64,000 nt of DNA from Marinibacterium profundimaris (GCF_002210095.1 NZ_AQQR01000001.1:1-64000), one strand, 5' to 3'; shown: positions 51,110-61,300, numbered from the stretch's first letter. Translations and numbers: made by a program. The notes: generated by a model from the letters alone, not told the origin.

Positions 51110-51445
51110 ATGGCCTATGACGAGAGCCGCGCCGAGATCATGCGCGCCGACTTCGGGTTCGAGCCCGGATTGTCGGAAAAGCCCATGTTCGGCGGTATCT
51201 GCTTCCTGCTTCACGGCAACATGCTGGGTGCCTACGGCCCCCAGGGCGCGCTGTATCGTCCCGGCAAGGCGGTCGAAGCGCAGGTGCTGTCGCGCGACGG
51301 CGTATCGCCGATGATGCAGGGCACCCGCCGCATGGGCGGCTTCGTCCGCCTCGACCCCGGGGCCTTCGACGAGGATGCCGACCTTCGCCAGGAACTGACC
51401 CAACTCTCGCTGGCCCACGTGGCCTGCCTGCCGCCTAAGGAGTGA
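51110..51445 (+). CDS. TfoX/Sxy N-terminal domain protein
   Basis: A 111-residue protein with the TfoX_N pattern: FEPGLSEKPMFGGICFLLHG (about 17-36), NMLGAYGPQGALYRPG and a C-terminal MGGFVRLDPGAFDEDADLRQ. TfoX is linked to competence in gammaproteobacteria; the short single-domain versions common in Rhodobacterales have no proven role. CCCGGAAAGG precedes the start. It stands four bases upstream of soxD and may be cotranscribed with it. Confidence 0.85.
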   Translation: MAYDESRAEIMRADFGFEPGLSEKPMFGGICFLLHGNMLGAYGPQGALYRPGKAVEAQVLSRDGVSPMMQGTRRMGGFVRLDPGAFDEDADLRQELTQLSLAHVACLPPKE

Positions 51446-51449
51446 GCCG

Positions 51450-51785
51450 ATGCTGACCTTCCGATGCCCCGTCTGCGGTGTCGACGCCGAGGAAACCGAG
51501 CTGAGCCCCGGCGGCGAGGCGCATCTGAAACGTTACGGCCCCGGCTCCTCGGACGAGGATTTCTCCGGCTACCTGTTCCAGCGCGAGAACCCGCGCGGCG
51601 TGCATTTCGAACGCTGGCGCCATGCCTATGGCTGCGGCAAGTGGTTCCACGCCGCCCGCTGCACGCAAACGCTCGAGGTGTTCGGGACCTACCCGGCCCA
51701 GACCACCGAGCCGCCGCAAGAGATCCTCGACACGATTACGAAAAAGCGCCCGGGCTGGACCTGGCGGGAGCTGGGCGCGAAATGA
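51450..51785 (+). CDS. soxD: SoxD, sarcosine oxidase delta subunit
   Basis: The 111-residue delta subunit carries a zinc site: LTFRCPVCGVDAEETEL (CxxC, about 5-8) and GCGKWFHAARC (Cys and His, about 62-72), with YLFQRENPRGVHFERWRHAY in between, as in the SoxD family. It stabilises the alpha-beta-gamma-delta enzyme. Slightly longer than the usual 90-100 residues at the C-terminus (TKKRPGWTWRELGAK). Its stop overlaps the ATG of a 23-codon ORF leading to soxA. Confidence 0.93.
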   Translation: MLTFRCPVCGVDAEETELSPGGEAHLKRYGPGSSDEDFSGYLFQRENPRGVHFERWRHAYGCGKWFHAARCTQTLEVFGTYPAQTTEPPQEILDTITKKRPGWTWRELGAK

Positions 51786-51853
51786 CGACCCCGAAGACGA
51801 AGACCAAGATGGCGACCAAGACGACGACCGACAGCAAGGGAGGCGCGGCATGA
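51782..51853 (+). CDS. 23-residue Lys/Thr-rich linker ORF between soxD and soxA
   Basis: The frame MTTPKTKTKMATKTTTDSKG then GAA begins with an ATG inside the soxD stop (ATGA) and ends with a TGA that overlaps the ATG of soxA (ATGA). It fills exactly the interval between the two genes, with GGGAGG near its end as ribosome binding site of soxA. The peptide is low-complexity, so it probably serves translational coupling and not a protein function; a real peptide cannot be excluded. Confidence 0.4.
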   Translation: MTTPKTKTKMATKTTTDSKGGAA

Positions 51854-54800
51854 CCAGCCGCCGCATCGCCGGCAAGGGCCGGTTCATCGACAGCAGCAGC
51901 AAGGTGGCCTTCACCTTCGACGGCCGGCGCCTGACGGGTCATCCCGGCGACACGCTGGCCTCGGCGGTGCTGGGCGCGGGCCAGGTCATCATGGGCCGGT
52001 CGTTCAAGTACCACCGCCCGCGCGGCCCGGTGGCCGCCGGGCCGGAAGAGCCCAACGCGCTGGTCGAGCTGGGGCAGGGCAACCGGTTCGAGCCGAACCA
52101 GCGCGCCACCACCACCGCGCTCTTCGACGGGCTCTATGCGACGTCGCAGAACCGTTGGCCCTCGCTGGAATACGACATCGGCGGCATCAACGCGAAACTG
52201 GCGCGGCTGCTGCCGGCGGGCTTCTATTACAAGACCTTCATGTACCCGCGCGAGTTCTGGAAGGACATCTACGAACCCTTCATCCGCAAGGCCGCCGGCC
52301 TTGGCAAGGCCCCGACGGAGAAGGACCCGGATACCTACGAACATGTTCATTACCACACCGACATCACAATCCTCGGCGGTGGGGTCGCGGGCCTTCAGGC
52401 GGCGCTGACCGCGGCCTCGGGCGGGGCCCGCGTGCTGTTGCTGGAACAATCGCCGCATTGGGGCGGCCGCGTGATGGCCGATGGCGGAGAGATCGACGGC
52501 AAGCCCGCCGCCGACTGGGTCGCCGCCACCATCACCGCTCTGGAAGAGATGGACAACGTCACCATGCGGCTGAACTGCATGGGCGCGGGGGTCTACGATC
52601 ACGGTTACCTGCTGGGCTATGAACGCCTGCGCGACGACACGCCCAGCCTGCCGGGGCCGCGCCACCGGCTGTGGCGGATCCGCTCGACCCGGGTGATCAC
52701 CGCCACCGGCGCGATCGAACGGCCTTTGTCCTTCGCCGGCAATGACATACCCGGCGTTATGCTGGCCTCTGCCGTGCGCGATTACCTCGAACTTTACGGC
52801 GTGGCCGTGGGTCGCAAGGTCGTGGTCGTGACCAACAACGACGACGGCTATCGCACCGCCATCGCGCTGAAGGCCGCCTATGTCGACGTGCCCTGCGTGA
52901 TCGACGCGCGCCCGCTGGGCGGTGGCCCCCTGATGCGCGAGGCCGAGGCCATGGGCATCCCCGTCGAACGCGGCCGCGCCATCGGCAAGGTGAAGGGCGG
53001 GCAATATGTCGAAGGGGTCGCGATCTGTTCGCATGACGGCAGCGGCGGCGTGTTCGAACGCGAGATCGAGTGCGACGCCGTGGCCATGTCCGGCGGCTGG
53101 TCGCCGGTGGTGCACCTGTGGTCCCATTGCGGCGGCAAGCTGACATGGGATGCCGAACAGGCGCTCTTCCGCCCCGACGCCAAACGCCCGCCCACCGGCG
53201 CCGATGGCGAGGGGTTTGTCCTGCCCGCCGGCGCGGCGGATGGCGAGCTGCTGCTGGGCGACGTGCTGGGCAATGCCCATGACGCGGGGCGCGAGGCCGC
53301 CAAGGCCGTGGGCAAGACCGCCAAGGTCCGCCGCCGCCCGGTGGCCGTCTCGGTCGCGCAGGCGCCGATCCTGCCGGTCTGGATGATGCCGGCAAGGGCG
53401 GGATACGAGCTGCGCTCGAAAGCCTGGCTGGATTACCAGAACGACGTCAAGGTCTCGGACGTGGCGCTGGCCGCGCAGGAAGGCTACCAAAGCGTCGAGC
53501 ACACCAAGCGCTACACCACGCTCGGCATGGCAACGGACCAGGGAAAGCTGAGCAACATCAACGGGCTGGCCGTGCTGTCCGATGCGCTGGGGCAAGAGAT
53601 CCCGGTGACCGGCACAACCACCTTCCGGCCGCCCTACACGCCGATCTCGATGGGCGCCATCGCCGGCGAGGCGCGCGGCAAGGTGTTCCAGCCGGTGCGC
53701 CGCACGCCGATGCATGACTGGCACGACACCCATGGCGCCGACTGGGAACCGGTCGGCCAGTGGCGGCGCCCCTATGCCTATGTGAGGCGCGGCGAGACCG
53801 TGCATGACGCGGTCACGCGCGAGGTGAAGAACGTCCGACAAGGCGTTGGTATCCTTGACGCTTCCACGCTTGGAAAGATCCTCGTGAAGGGGCCTGACGC
53901 AGGGAAATTCCTCGACATGATGTACACCAACATGATGTCGACCCTCGCGCCGGGCAAATGCCGCTACGGGCTGATGTGCTCGGAAAACGGCTTCCTGATG
54001 GACGACGGCGTCGTCGCCCGCATCGACGAGGACACCTGGCTGTGCCACACCACCACCGGCGGCGCGGACCACATCCACGCCCACATGGAGGAATGGCTGC
54101 AGACCGAATGGTGGGACTGGAAGGTCTGGACCGCGAACCTGACCGAGCAATACGCCCAGATCGCCGTTGTCGGCCCGCGCGCGCGCACTGTGCTCGAGGC
54201 GCTCGGCGGCATGCGGCTGCACCCCCAGGCGCTGCCTTTCATGAGCTGGACCGACGGGCAGCTGGCCGGGTTCGACGTGCGGGTCTTCCGCATCTCCTTC
54301 TCGGGCGAGCTGTCCTTCGAGATCGCGGTGAAGGCCGGGCACGGGCCGGCCCTGTGGGAGAAGATCCTGGAAGCCGGCGCCGAGTGCGGGATCCAGCCCT
54401 ACGGGACCGAGGCGCTGCACGTTCTGCGGGCCGAGAAGGGTTATATCATGATCGGGGACGAGACCGATGGCACGGTGATCCCGCAGGACCTGGGCCTGAA
54501 CTGGGCGATCTCGAAGAAGAAGGACGATTTCATCGGCAAGCGCGCGCAGGAACGGGTCCATATGGCCGATCCGGACCGCTGGAAGCTGGTCGGGCTGCTG
54601 GCCTATGACGACGCGGTGCTGCGCGATGGCGCCTATGCGGTGGCCGAGGGCCGGAATGCCAACGGCCAGCGCAACGTGCAGGGCCGCGTGACCTCGACCT
54701 ATTACTCGCCGACGCTGGGGCGCGGCATTGCCATGGGTCTGGTCCACGACGGGCCCAACCGCATGGGCGAAGTGCTGGATTTCCCGGGCACCGATGGCAA

Positions 54801-54867
54801 ACTCTACCGGGCGCAGATCGTCGATCCGGTCTTCTACGACAAGAGCGGGGGCAGGCTCCATGGCTGA
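51850..54867 (+). CDS. soxA: SoxA, sarcosine oxidase alpha subunit
   Basis: The 1005-residue alpha subunit binds NAD+ and tetrahydrofolate. Order of parts: an N-terminal 2Fe-2S-like fold without cluster Cys (FTFDGRRLTGHPGDTLASAV, about 18-37; GRSFKYHRPRG), a pyridine-nucleotide domain with ITILGGGVAGLQAALTAASG (about 175-194) and a C-terminal glycine-cleavage-T-like folate domain from about 640 (RQGVGILDASTLGKILVKGP, YGTEALHVLRAEKGYIMIGD). Folate accepts the formaldehyde unit to give methylene-tetrahydrofolate. Overlaps soxG by eight bases. Confidence 0.96.
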   Translation: MTSRRIAGKGRFIDSSSKVAFTFDGRRLTGHPGDTLASAVLGAGQVIMGRSFKYHRPRGPVAAGPEEPNALVELGQGNRFEPNQRATTTALFDGLYATSQNRWPSLEYDIGGINAKLARLLPAGFYYKTFMYPREFWKDIYEPFIRKAAGLGKAPTEKDPDTYEHVHYHTDITILGGGVAGLQAALTAASGGARVLLLEQSPHWGGRVMADGGEIDGKPAADWVAATITALEEMDNVTMRLNCMGAGVYDHGYLLGYERLRDDTPSLPGPRHRLWRIRSTRVITATGAIERPLSFAGNDIPGVMLASAVRDYLELYGVAVGRKVVVVTNNDDGYRTAIALKAAYVDVPCVIDARPLGGGPLMREAEAMGIPVERGRAIGKVKGGQYVEGVAICSHDGSGGVFEREIECDAVAMSGGWSPVVHLWSHCGGKLTWDAEQALFRPDAKRPPTGADGEGFVLPAGAADGELLLGDVLGNAHDAGREAAKAVGKTAKVRRRPVAVSVAQAPILPVWMMPARAGYELRSKAWLDYQNDVKVSDVALAAQEGYQSVEHTKRYTTLGMATDQGKLSNINGLAVLSDALGQEIPVTGTTTFRPPYTPISMGAIAGEARGKVFQPVRRTPMHDWHDTHGADWEPVGQWRRPYAYVRRGETVHDAVTREVKNVRQGVGILDASTLGKILVKGPDAGKFLDMMYTNMMSTLAPGKCRYGLMCSENGFLMDDGVVARIDEDTWLCHTTTGGADHIHAHMEEWLQTEWWDWKVWTANLTEQYAQIAVVGPRARTVLEALGGMRLHPQALPFMSWTDGQLAGFDVRVFRISFSGELSFEIAVKAGHGPALWEKILEAGAECGIQPYGTEALHVLRAEKGYIMIGDETDGTVIPQDLGLNWAISKKKDDFIGKRAQERVHMADPDRWKLVGLLAYDDAVLRDGAYAVAEGRNANGQRNVQGRVTSTYYSPTLGRGIAMGLVHDGPNRMGEVLDFPGTDGKLYRAQIVDPVFYDKSGGRLHG

Positions 54868-55423
54868 GACGCGCGAGTACAAGGGCATCGCCTTGATCCG
54901 GGCAGAGCCGCCCTGCGGCATGATCACCCTGCGCGGCGGGCCGGATGCGGCGAAGGGTCTGGCCACGGCGGGCAAGCGGCTGGGGGTGAAGATGCCCGGC
55001 CCGCTCGGGGCTGAACTGAAGGACGACAGAGGCTTGCTGTGGATGTCTCCGGACGAGGTACTGATGCTGTGCCCCGCCGAGGATGTGCCCGACCATCTGG
55101 ACGCGCTGAGAGGGGCGCTGAAGGGCCATCACGCCATGGCGGTCGATACCTCGGACATGCGAGTTCGGTTCTCGGTCTCGGGCGCCCATGCGCGCGAGGT
55201 GCTGGCCAAGCTCTGTCCGCTGGATCTGGCGCCCGACCGGTTCGGCCCGGGCCATGTGCGGCGCACCAGGCTGGGGCAGGTGGCCGCGGCGATCTGGATG
55301 CGCGGCGATGGCGCCTTCGAGGTGATCTGCTTCCGCTCGGTCGGGCAGTACGTGCTCGACCTGCTTCAGGTCGCGGCCGCCCCGGGATCCGAGGTGCATC
55401 TTTTCAGCCAGCCCGTCGGCTGA
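54860..55423 (+). CDS. soxG: SoxG, sarcosine oxidase gamma subunit
   Basis: The 187-residue gamma subunit: CGMITLRGGPDAAKGLATAG near the start, GLLWMSPDEVLMLCPAEDVP (about 55-74), AMAVDTSDMRVRFSVSGAHA and GAFEVICFRSVGQYVLDLL, which match the family in order and length. It packs against the alpha subunit and is needed for assembly. Its ATG lies inside the end of soxA. A stem-loop follows it. Confidence 0.94.
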   Translation: MAETREYKGIALIRAEPPCGMITLRGGPDAAKGLATAGKRLGVKMPGPLGAELKDDRGLLWMSPDEVLMLCPAEDVPDHLDALRGALKGHHAMAVDTSDMRVRFSVSGAHAREVLAKLCPLDLAPDRFGPGHVRRTRLGQVAAAIWMRGDGAFEVICFRSVGQYVLDLLQVAAAPGSEVHLFSQPVG

Positions 55424-55447
55424 GCGTTTCAGCAGCGGGCCGGGCCC

Positions 55448-55468
55448 CGGGACACGCGGGGTGTCCCG
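55448..55468. terminator. Stem-loop after soxG
   Basis: An eight-base-pair perfect stem, CGGGACAC with GTGTCCCG, around GCGGG, located between the convergent soxG and FkbM-methyltransferase genes. It can serve as terminator for both directions; no T-run is present. Confidence 0.55.
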
Positions 55469-55486
55469 TCCCGCGCTGCCCGGCCG

Positions 55487-56251
55487 TCACGCGGTCAGCA
55501 GGACCGTATCGAACCGCTCCAGCGCCGGGCCCTTGTCCAGCGTTGCGGGATCCACCGCGCCGCCGCCCGGCCAGGACCAGCTGCCGTAGAACGACAGCGC
55601 CTCGACCAGCGCCCGCATCCGTGCGGCGCGGGTCTCGGCGTCCAGCCAGGGCGCGTGAGTCGACAGCAGCAGCGCGGGCCGTTGCGCCTTTAGCCAGGGC
55701 GCCATATGCGGCACCAGGTCGAATTCCGCGCCCTCCACGTCGATCTTCACCAGTCCGACGCCCGACAGATCCACCTGGCCCTGCAACGTCGCCCAGTCCA
55801 GCGTCACCACGTCGGAGCCGGCCTCGCCGCCGGGGTTCAGCAGGCTGGTCGTGCTGTCGCCGCGCTCACCCCGCATTCCGGCCATCCGCGTCACGCCCAC
55901 CGTGTCGGCCAGCGCCACGGGCAGGGCCGAGACGTTCTCCATCCCGTTCAGCTCGATGTTCCAGGACAGGGCGCGGAAGGCCACCGGATCAGGCTCCAGC
56001 GCAACGACCCGCCGCGCCTTGCGCGCGCCGTACAGCACCGTGGGCCCGATCCAGGCGCCGATATCCAGGTAATCCACGTTCGGTGACAAATGCGATGCCA
56101 GCACCGCGAAGGTCTCCGGCTCCCAGCGTCCGGCCGCCGCCTTGCGCCAGAATGTCGAATGATAGGGATCCAGGCGGAACTTCTCGTCCGCGAGATCGGT
56201 TTCCATATAGCCCCGCGCCCGGAGATACGTCTTTCTGAGGGATGTCAACAT
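55487..56251 (-). CDS. FkbM-family methyltransferase
   Basis: A 254-residue SAM-dependent methyltransferase. VDYLDIGAWIGPTVLYGARK (about 59-78) is motif I, VVALEPDPVAFRALSWNIEL is motif II and GVGLVKIDVEGAEFDLVPHM (about 165-184) is the diagnostic FkbM motif. Such enzymes methylate hydroxyls of sugars or polyketides; the acceptor is unknown. The start at 56251 is preferred over an open extension upstream. Convergent with soxG and divergent from sodB. Confidence 0.85.
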   Translation of the reverse strand: MLTSLRKTYLRARGYMETDLADEKFRLDPYHSTFWRKAAAGRWEPETFAVLASHLSPNVDYLDIGAWIGPTVLYGARKARRVVALEPDPVAFRALSWNIELNGMENVSALPVALADTVGVTRMAGMRGERGDSTTSLLNPGGEAGSDVVTLDWATLQGQVDLSGVGLVKIDVEGAEFDLVPHMAPWLKAQRPALLLSTHAPWLDAETRAARMRALVEALSFYGSWSWPGGGAVDPATLDKGPALERFDTVLLTA

Positions 56252-56378
56252 GCCTGCCCGGCCAGCTAGTGTTCGTCGGCACACATGTCGCCCGACGCAT
56301 TTCCGAGCGCAAGCCTTGACCTGCGGCGGTGACGGCCGCATGTACCTCACAGCCAATCATTAACTGGGGAGGCCCAAA

Positions 56379-56978
56379 ATGGCTTTCGAACTTCCTGATC
56401 TTCCTTATGCCCACGACGCGCTTGCCGACAAGGGCATGTCCAAGGAAACGCTGGAGTTTCACCACGACATTCACCACAAGGCCTATGTCGACAACGGCAA
56501 CAAGGCGATCGCCGGCACCGAATGGGAAGGCAAGTCGGTGGAAGAGATCATCAAGGGCACCTACGACGCCTCCGCCGTTGCCCAGAACGGGATCTTCAAC
56601 AACGCATCGCAGTTCTGGAACCACAACCAGTTCTGGGAAATGATGGGCCCGGGCGACAACAAGATGCCCGGCGAGCTTGAAAAGGCTCTGGTCGAGGCCT
56701 TCGGCTCGGTCGACAAGTTCAAGGAAGACTTCTCCGCCGCCGGCGCCGGCCAGTTCGGTTCGGGCTGGGCATGGCTGGTGAAGGACACCGACGGCTCGCT
56801 CAAGGTCACCAAGACCGAAAACGGCGTGAACCCGCTGTGCTTCGGCCAGACCGCTCTGCTGGGCTGCGATGTGTGGGAACATTCCTACTACATCGACTTC
56901 CGCAACAAGCGCCCGGCCTACCTGACCAACTTCCTGGACAACCTGGTGAACTGGGAAAACGTCGCCAGCCGGATGTGA
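56379..56978 (+). CDS. sodB: SodB, iron-type superoxide dismutase
   Basis: A 199-residue Fe/Mn superoxide dismutase. Metal ligands are His 28 (LEFHHDIHHKAYV), His 82 (FNNASQFWNHNQFW), Asp 164 and His 168 (CDVWEHSYYIDF). The Gln in NNASQ, at the position that selects iron, indicates Fe or cambialistic enzyme rather than a strict Mn form. GGGGAGG precedes the ATG. No signal peptide; cytoplasmic. The following metallophosphoesterase gene overlaps its stop and is probably cotranscribed. Confidence 0.95.
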   Translation: MAFELPDLPYAHDALADKGMSKETLEFHHDIHHKAYVDNGNKAIAGTEWEGKSVEEIIKGTYDASAVAQNGIFNNASQFWNHNQFWEMMGPGDNKMPGELEKALVEAFGSVDKFKEDFSAAGAGQFGSGWAWLVKDTDGSLKVTKTENGVNPLCFGQTALLGCDVWEHSYYIDFRNKRPAYLTNFLDNLVNWENVASRM

Positions 56979-57889
56979 TCTTGCCCGACGGCGGACAGAC
57001 ATCCCGCCCGCGCGGCGCCACGCAACAGGGCCTGCCGGAGACCCCGGCGGGCCCTTTCCACAAGCTGTGGCACGCCCTTGTGCGGCCCACGCAGCGGCTG
57101 AAGGTGCGTCGCTACGACATCGCTCCCGCCCGCTGGACCACGGCACGCATGCGCATCGTGATGGTCAGCGACCTGCACATCTGCGACCCGTGGGTGCCGC
57201 TGTCACGCCTCGACGAGGTGATCGAACGCGCCCGGTCCCTGACCCCCGATCTCGTGCTCTTTCCCGGTGATCTCAGCCAGGGTCCGAACTATGTCACCTC
57301 GGTCGATCTGCCGCTGGACGAGATCGCCACGCGGCTGGCCCGGCTGACCGCGCCGCTTGGCCGTTATGCCGTTCTGGGCAACCACGACTGGTGGCACGAC
57401 GCGGCCGCGCAAAAGCGTCGCGCCGGTCCCGTGGGCGCCGCACAGGCGCTTGAGGCCGCGGGGATCCCCGTCCTGTCGAATGCCGCGGTCGAGCTGCCCA
57501 ACGGTGTCTGGCTCGCCGGCCTGGAAAGCCAGGAGGCGCTGCGCCGCGCGCGCGACGACATCGAAGGGCTCGACGACTTGCCGGCCACGCTGGCGCAGGT
57601 GCCGCAAGAGGCCGACACCATCCTGCTTGCGCATGAGCCCAACGTCTTCGCCGATGTTCCCGACCGCGTGGCGCTGACCCTGTCGGGCCATACCCACGGC
57701 GGGCAGATCCGCTTTTTCGGCTGGGCCCCGATCCTGCCGCGAGAGATCGACCGCCGCTTCCTGCATGGCCATATCCGCGACGGAGACCGGCACCTCGTGA
57801 TCTCCGACGGGATCGGCTATTCGAAACTGCCGCTGCGCATCGGCGCCCTGCCGGAAATCACCGTGGTTGAAATCGGCCCCGCCGGCTGA
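56975..57889 (+). CDS. Metallophosphoesterase (YkuE/UDP-2,3-diacylglucosamine hydrolase-like fold)
   Basis: A calcineurin-like phosphoesterase of about 304 residues. All five motifs are seen: MVSDLHI, LFPGDLSQG, VLGNHDWWHD, LLAHEPNVF and LSGHTHGGQIRF. They ligate two metal ions. No ATG exists before the first motif at a suitable distance; a GTG at 56975 (GTGA overlap with the sodB stop) or TTG at 56981 is likely. An N-terminal basic segment (HKLWHALVRPTQRLKVRRYD) resembles the membrane-proximal part of YkuE-like enzymes. Substrate unknown. Confidence 0.85.
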   Translation: MILPDGGQTSRPRGATQQGLPETPAGPFHKLWHALVRPTQRLKVRRYDIAPARWTTARMRIVMVSDLHICDPWVPLSRLDEVIERARSLTPDLVLFPGDLSQGPNYVTSVDLPLDEIATRLARLTAPLGRYAVLGNHDWWHDAAAQKRRAGPVGAAQALEAAGIPVLSNAAVELPNGVWLAGLESQEALRRARDDIEGLDDLPATLAQVPQEADTILLAHEPNVFADVPDRVALTLSGHTHGGQIRFFGWAPILPREIDRRFLHGHIRDGDRHLVISDGIGYSKLPLRIGALPEITVVEIGPAG

Positions 57890-58316
57890 GGACAGGGCAG
57901 GGGACTGAAGGCCATCGTGCGGTCTGGCCTGTTCCATACGCTCGGACCGGTGGACATATCTGATTTTAGGAACAGAGGCCTGCGCGGAAGGAAAAGAGAG
58001 AAGCTGGGTCAGGCAGGTCCGCTATGCGGGACTTTCCGGACTTTCGTGGCGCCGCAATCTTCTAGTTCTGCCATGTCAGCAGCGCAATGTGTTCGTCTCA
58101 ACTGCTAAGTCTGAAATCTGGCGGTCCCGAAGTTGCGGTTTCGATTGGCACGGCCTTGGTCTTGCTGCGCTCATCTTATGCTGCGCTGCGAAATCGCCTC
58201 ACCGGCGACGGCGATCGGGACCCCTATTTCAATATTCAACAGGTCGGATGACTCGGTGACTCAATTGTGAGGCCTTGCTACGCTCGATCCGAACGGCGCA
58301 CAATTTTGGTGGCTCG
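57890..58316. other. Intergenic region, possible small ORF
   Basis: No strong gene. A 54-codon frame at 58087-58251 (MCSSQLLSLKSGG at its start, hydrophobic AVSIGTALVLL in the middle) has no clear ribosome binding site and is doubtful. The region is AT-richer toward the Tricorn-like gene and likely carries its former promoter. Confidence 0.3.
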
Positions 58317-61300
58317 ATGAATTTTTTCGAATATGTTCTTGGCGTTGCTGCTGCAGGTTTGCTCTGCGCTCCCCTATCATGCCAGGCCGATGCGGCCTCT
58401 CCTTATTGGCTCCGCGACGCGCAGGTCTCGCCAGATGGCGCGCCCATCGCCTTCACTTACCGCGGCCAAATTTGGATCGTCCCAAGCGAAGGCGGCGATG
58501 CTTCCCCGCTGACTGAGCGCGAATTCAGAAGCACTGCGCCTGTCTGGTCTCCCGATAGCAGCCATATTGCCTTCGCCTCGGACCGGTTCAATGTCTCCGA
58601 CGTCTTCGTCATGCCCGACAAAGGCGGTGACATCACCCGGCTCACGCATCACTCGGCACCGGAAACGCCGCTCGCCTTTTCGGCGGACGGGGAAGAGGTC
58701 TTTTTCGGTGCAGCGCGGCAGGGGACGCCGGAAGCGGACTATCTCGACGGGCTCGGTCAATCGGTGGGCGTGCTCATGAAGGTCGCCACGTCTGGCGGCC
58801 GGGCAAGGATGGTACTGCCTCTGCCCATGGCACAGGCCGACCTGAGCCCGGACGGGCGCACGCTGGCCTATGTCGAGCGCAAGACGGTCGAGAACTTCTG
58901 GCGCAAGGGCGAGATTTAGGACAGCACTCCCGACATCTGGCTCTACGATTTCGAGAGCGGCAGCCACGAAAAGCTGACAACCTATCGCGGCGTCGACCGT
59001 AGCCCGGCCTTTGCGCCGGATGGGCAGAGCCGCTAGTGGACCACCGAGATGCCGCAAACCGGCATAGAGGATCCGAACGCCGCGCCGGACAGCTTCAACG
59101 TCTGGCGCATGCCGATGGATGGCGGTGTGCCGGAACAGGTGACGTCGCATGACAATCTGCCGGTGCGCTTCGCCTCCATCGCGGATGACGGCAGGCTGGT
59201 CTACACGTGGGACACGCAGCTCTGGCGGCTGGACGCCGGTGCGCAAGAGCCGGTGCAGGTGCCGGTCAATATCCGTCAGGGCACGCTCTATACTGGCGAG
59301 GTTTACAGCGATCTGGCCGGTCAGGTCTTCGAAGCCGTCGCCTCGCCCGACGGGACGGAGATCGCCCTGATCGCCCGCGGCGAGGTCTTCGTCGCGTCCC
59401 CCGAGACCGGTGAGGTCCGCCGCATCACCGACACGCCGCAGGCGGAGCGTTCCGTGAGCTACGCGCCGGACGGCAAGCGATTGCTCTACGCCGCCGAGCG
59501 CGAGGGCGACTGGGATATCTACGAATCCAAGCTGGGCGACGAGGACACGGCCTTCCTGACGGCGCTGGCGATGTCGGAACGGCGGGTAATCGACACGCAG
59601 AGCGACGCATTGCAGCCAGCCTATGCGCCCGATGGACGGCGCACCGCCTACCGCGACGACCGCAACGCGATCCGCATATTCGTCCCGGGCACCGGGACCA
59701 GCACGGAAATCCTCCCCGAGAGCGCCAGCTACTTCTACAGCGTCGACCAGTTCGATTTTGAATGGTCCCCGGACGGGAAGTATGTCCTGACCACGACCGG
59801 CTTTATCTCGACCAATACCGAAATCGAGATGATCGAAACGACGGGTGCACACCGTCGCTACAACCTCAGTGACAGCGGTTTCGGCGATGACGAGGCAGGG
59901 TTCAGCCCTGATGGCAGCGTCGTTTTCTGGGTGAGCGACCGTTTCTCGCAGCGGAACTTGTCCTCCCAAGGCGCAATGGTCGATGTCATGGCGACTTGGC
60001 TCACGGCAGACGGATATCTTGCCCGCGAATTGGGCGAGGCAACGGCTGCGGACGCGGGGACGGAACCGGACTTTGATGGCGTGCCCTACCGTAGGTCGCG
60101 CATCACAGACAGCCCTGTCTTGCCGATCCTGACCCGCATGACCGCCGACAACAGTGGGCTGCTCCTGGTCACCCTGCAGCTGACCTCCGGCATGATTGAG
60201 GCCGAGCTGATCGACCTTGCTACCGGTCGGCCGCAACAGGTCTTTGCAAAGCCCGGCACCGGCATCGAGCAGATCATCGCGAGCGGGGACGCCTCGACCC
60301 TCTTCCTGATCAAGGCCGGGTCGATCGAGACGGTGCAGGTCGCCAGCGGCGCAAGTACCCAGGCGCCGTTTCAATTGCGCGCCAGCTTCGATCCGGTCGC
60401 CGAGATGAAATACATCTTCGATCACCACTGGCGCTTTGTGCAGTCGAAATTCTACGATCCCGCGCTGCATGGCGTCGACTGGACGGCGATGCGGGACGCC
60501 TATGCAAAGTACCTGCCGCACATCACCCATTGGGAAGATTTCGTCACCTTGATGAACGAGTTCCAAGGAGAGTTGAACGCCTCCCACATGACGGCGCGCT
60601 TCGTGCAGGATAACCCCGGTTGGGATAGCACAGCGGACCTTGGGCTCTACTACGACACGGCCCATATGGGTGCAGGTGTGAAAATCGCAGCGACGCTGCC
60701 CGGCGGACCGGCAGCACTGGCAGGCGGACCGCTCGGTCCCGGCGCGGTAATCCTCGCGGTGGACGGGGCGCGGATCGGCCCCGAGGAGGACATCTATCCG
60801 CTCCTGAACCGCATGGCGGGGCGCAAGCTGCGCCTCACCGTTGCCCCGGCGGATGGCGGGGGTCTTGTCGATGTAACCCTGCGCGCGGCCGATCCGGGCA
60901 GCGACGGAGAGTTGGCCTACCGTGCCTGGGTCGAGAAGCGGCGGGTCATGGTGCTGGAGCTCTCGGGCGGACGGCTCGGGTATACCCATGTGCGGCGCAT
61001 GATGGATGACTCCTACCGGCAGGTCTATTCCGACCTGATGGGTCGTGACCGTGACAAGGAAGGCGCCATCTTCGACACCCGTTTCAACTTCGGCGGCAAC
61101 CTGCACGACCAGTTGAGTGCATTCCTCACCGGCCAACGCCATTCGGGAATGGCGACCCGCAACGGCGTCGATCTGGGGACGACGCCCTATCTTCGTTGGG
61201 CCAAGCCGAGCGCGCTTCTGATGAACACCTGGAATTACTCGGATGCCTCGGTCTTCCCCTACTACTACATCCGCGAGGGCATGGGCCCCTCGGTCGGCGA

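Noticed and set aside
51736-54975. 1079-codon open frame antisense to soxA
   Set aside because: Mirror of the GC-rich codon pattern of soxA; its translation is His/Arg/Gly-rich and matches no family, while the plus strand is a clear SoxA.
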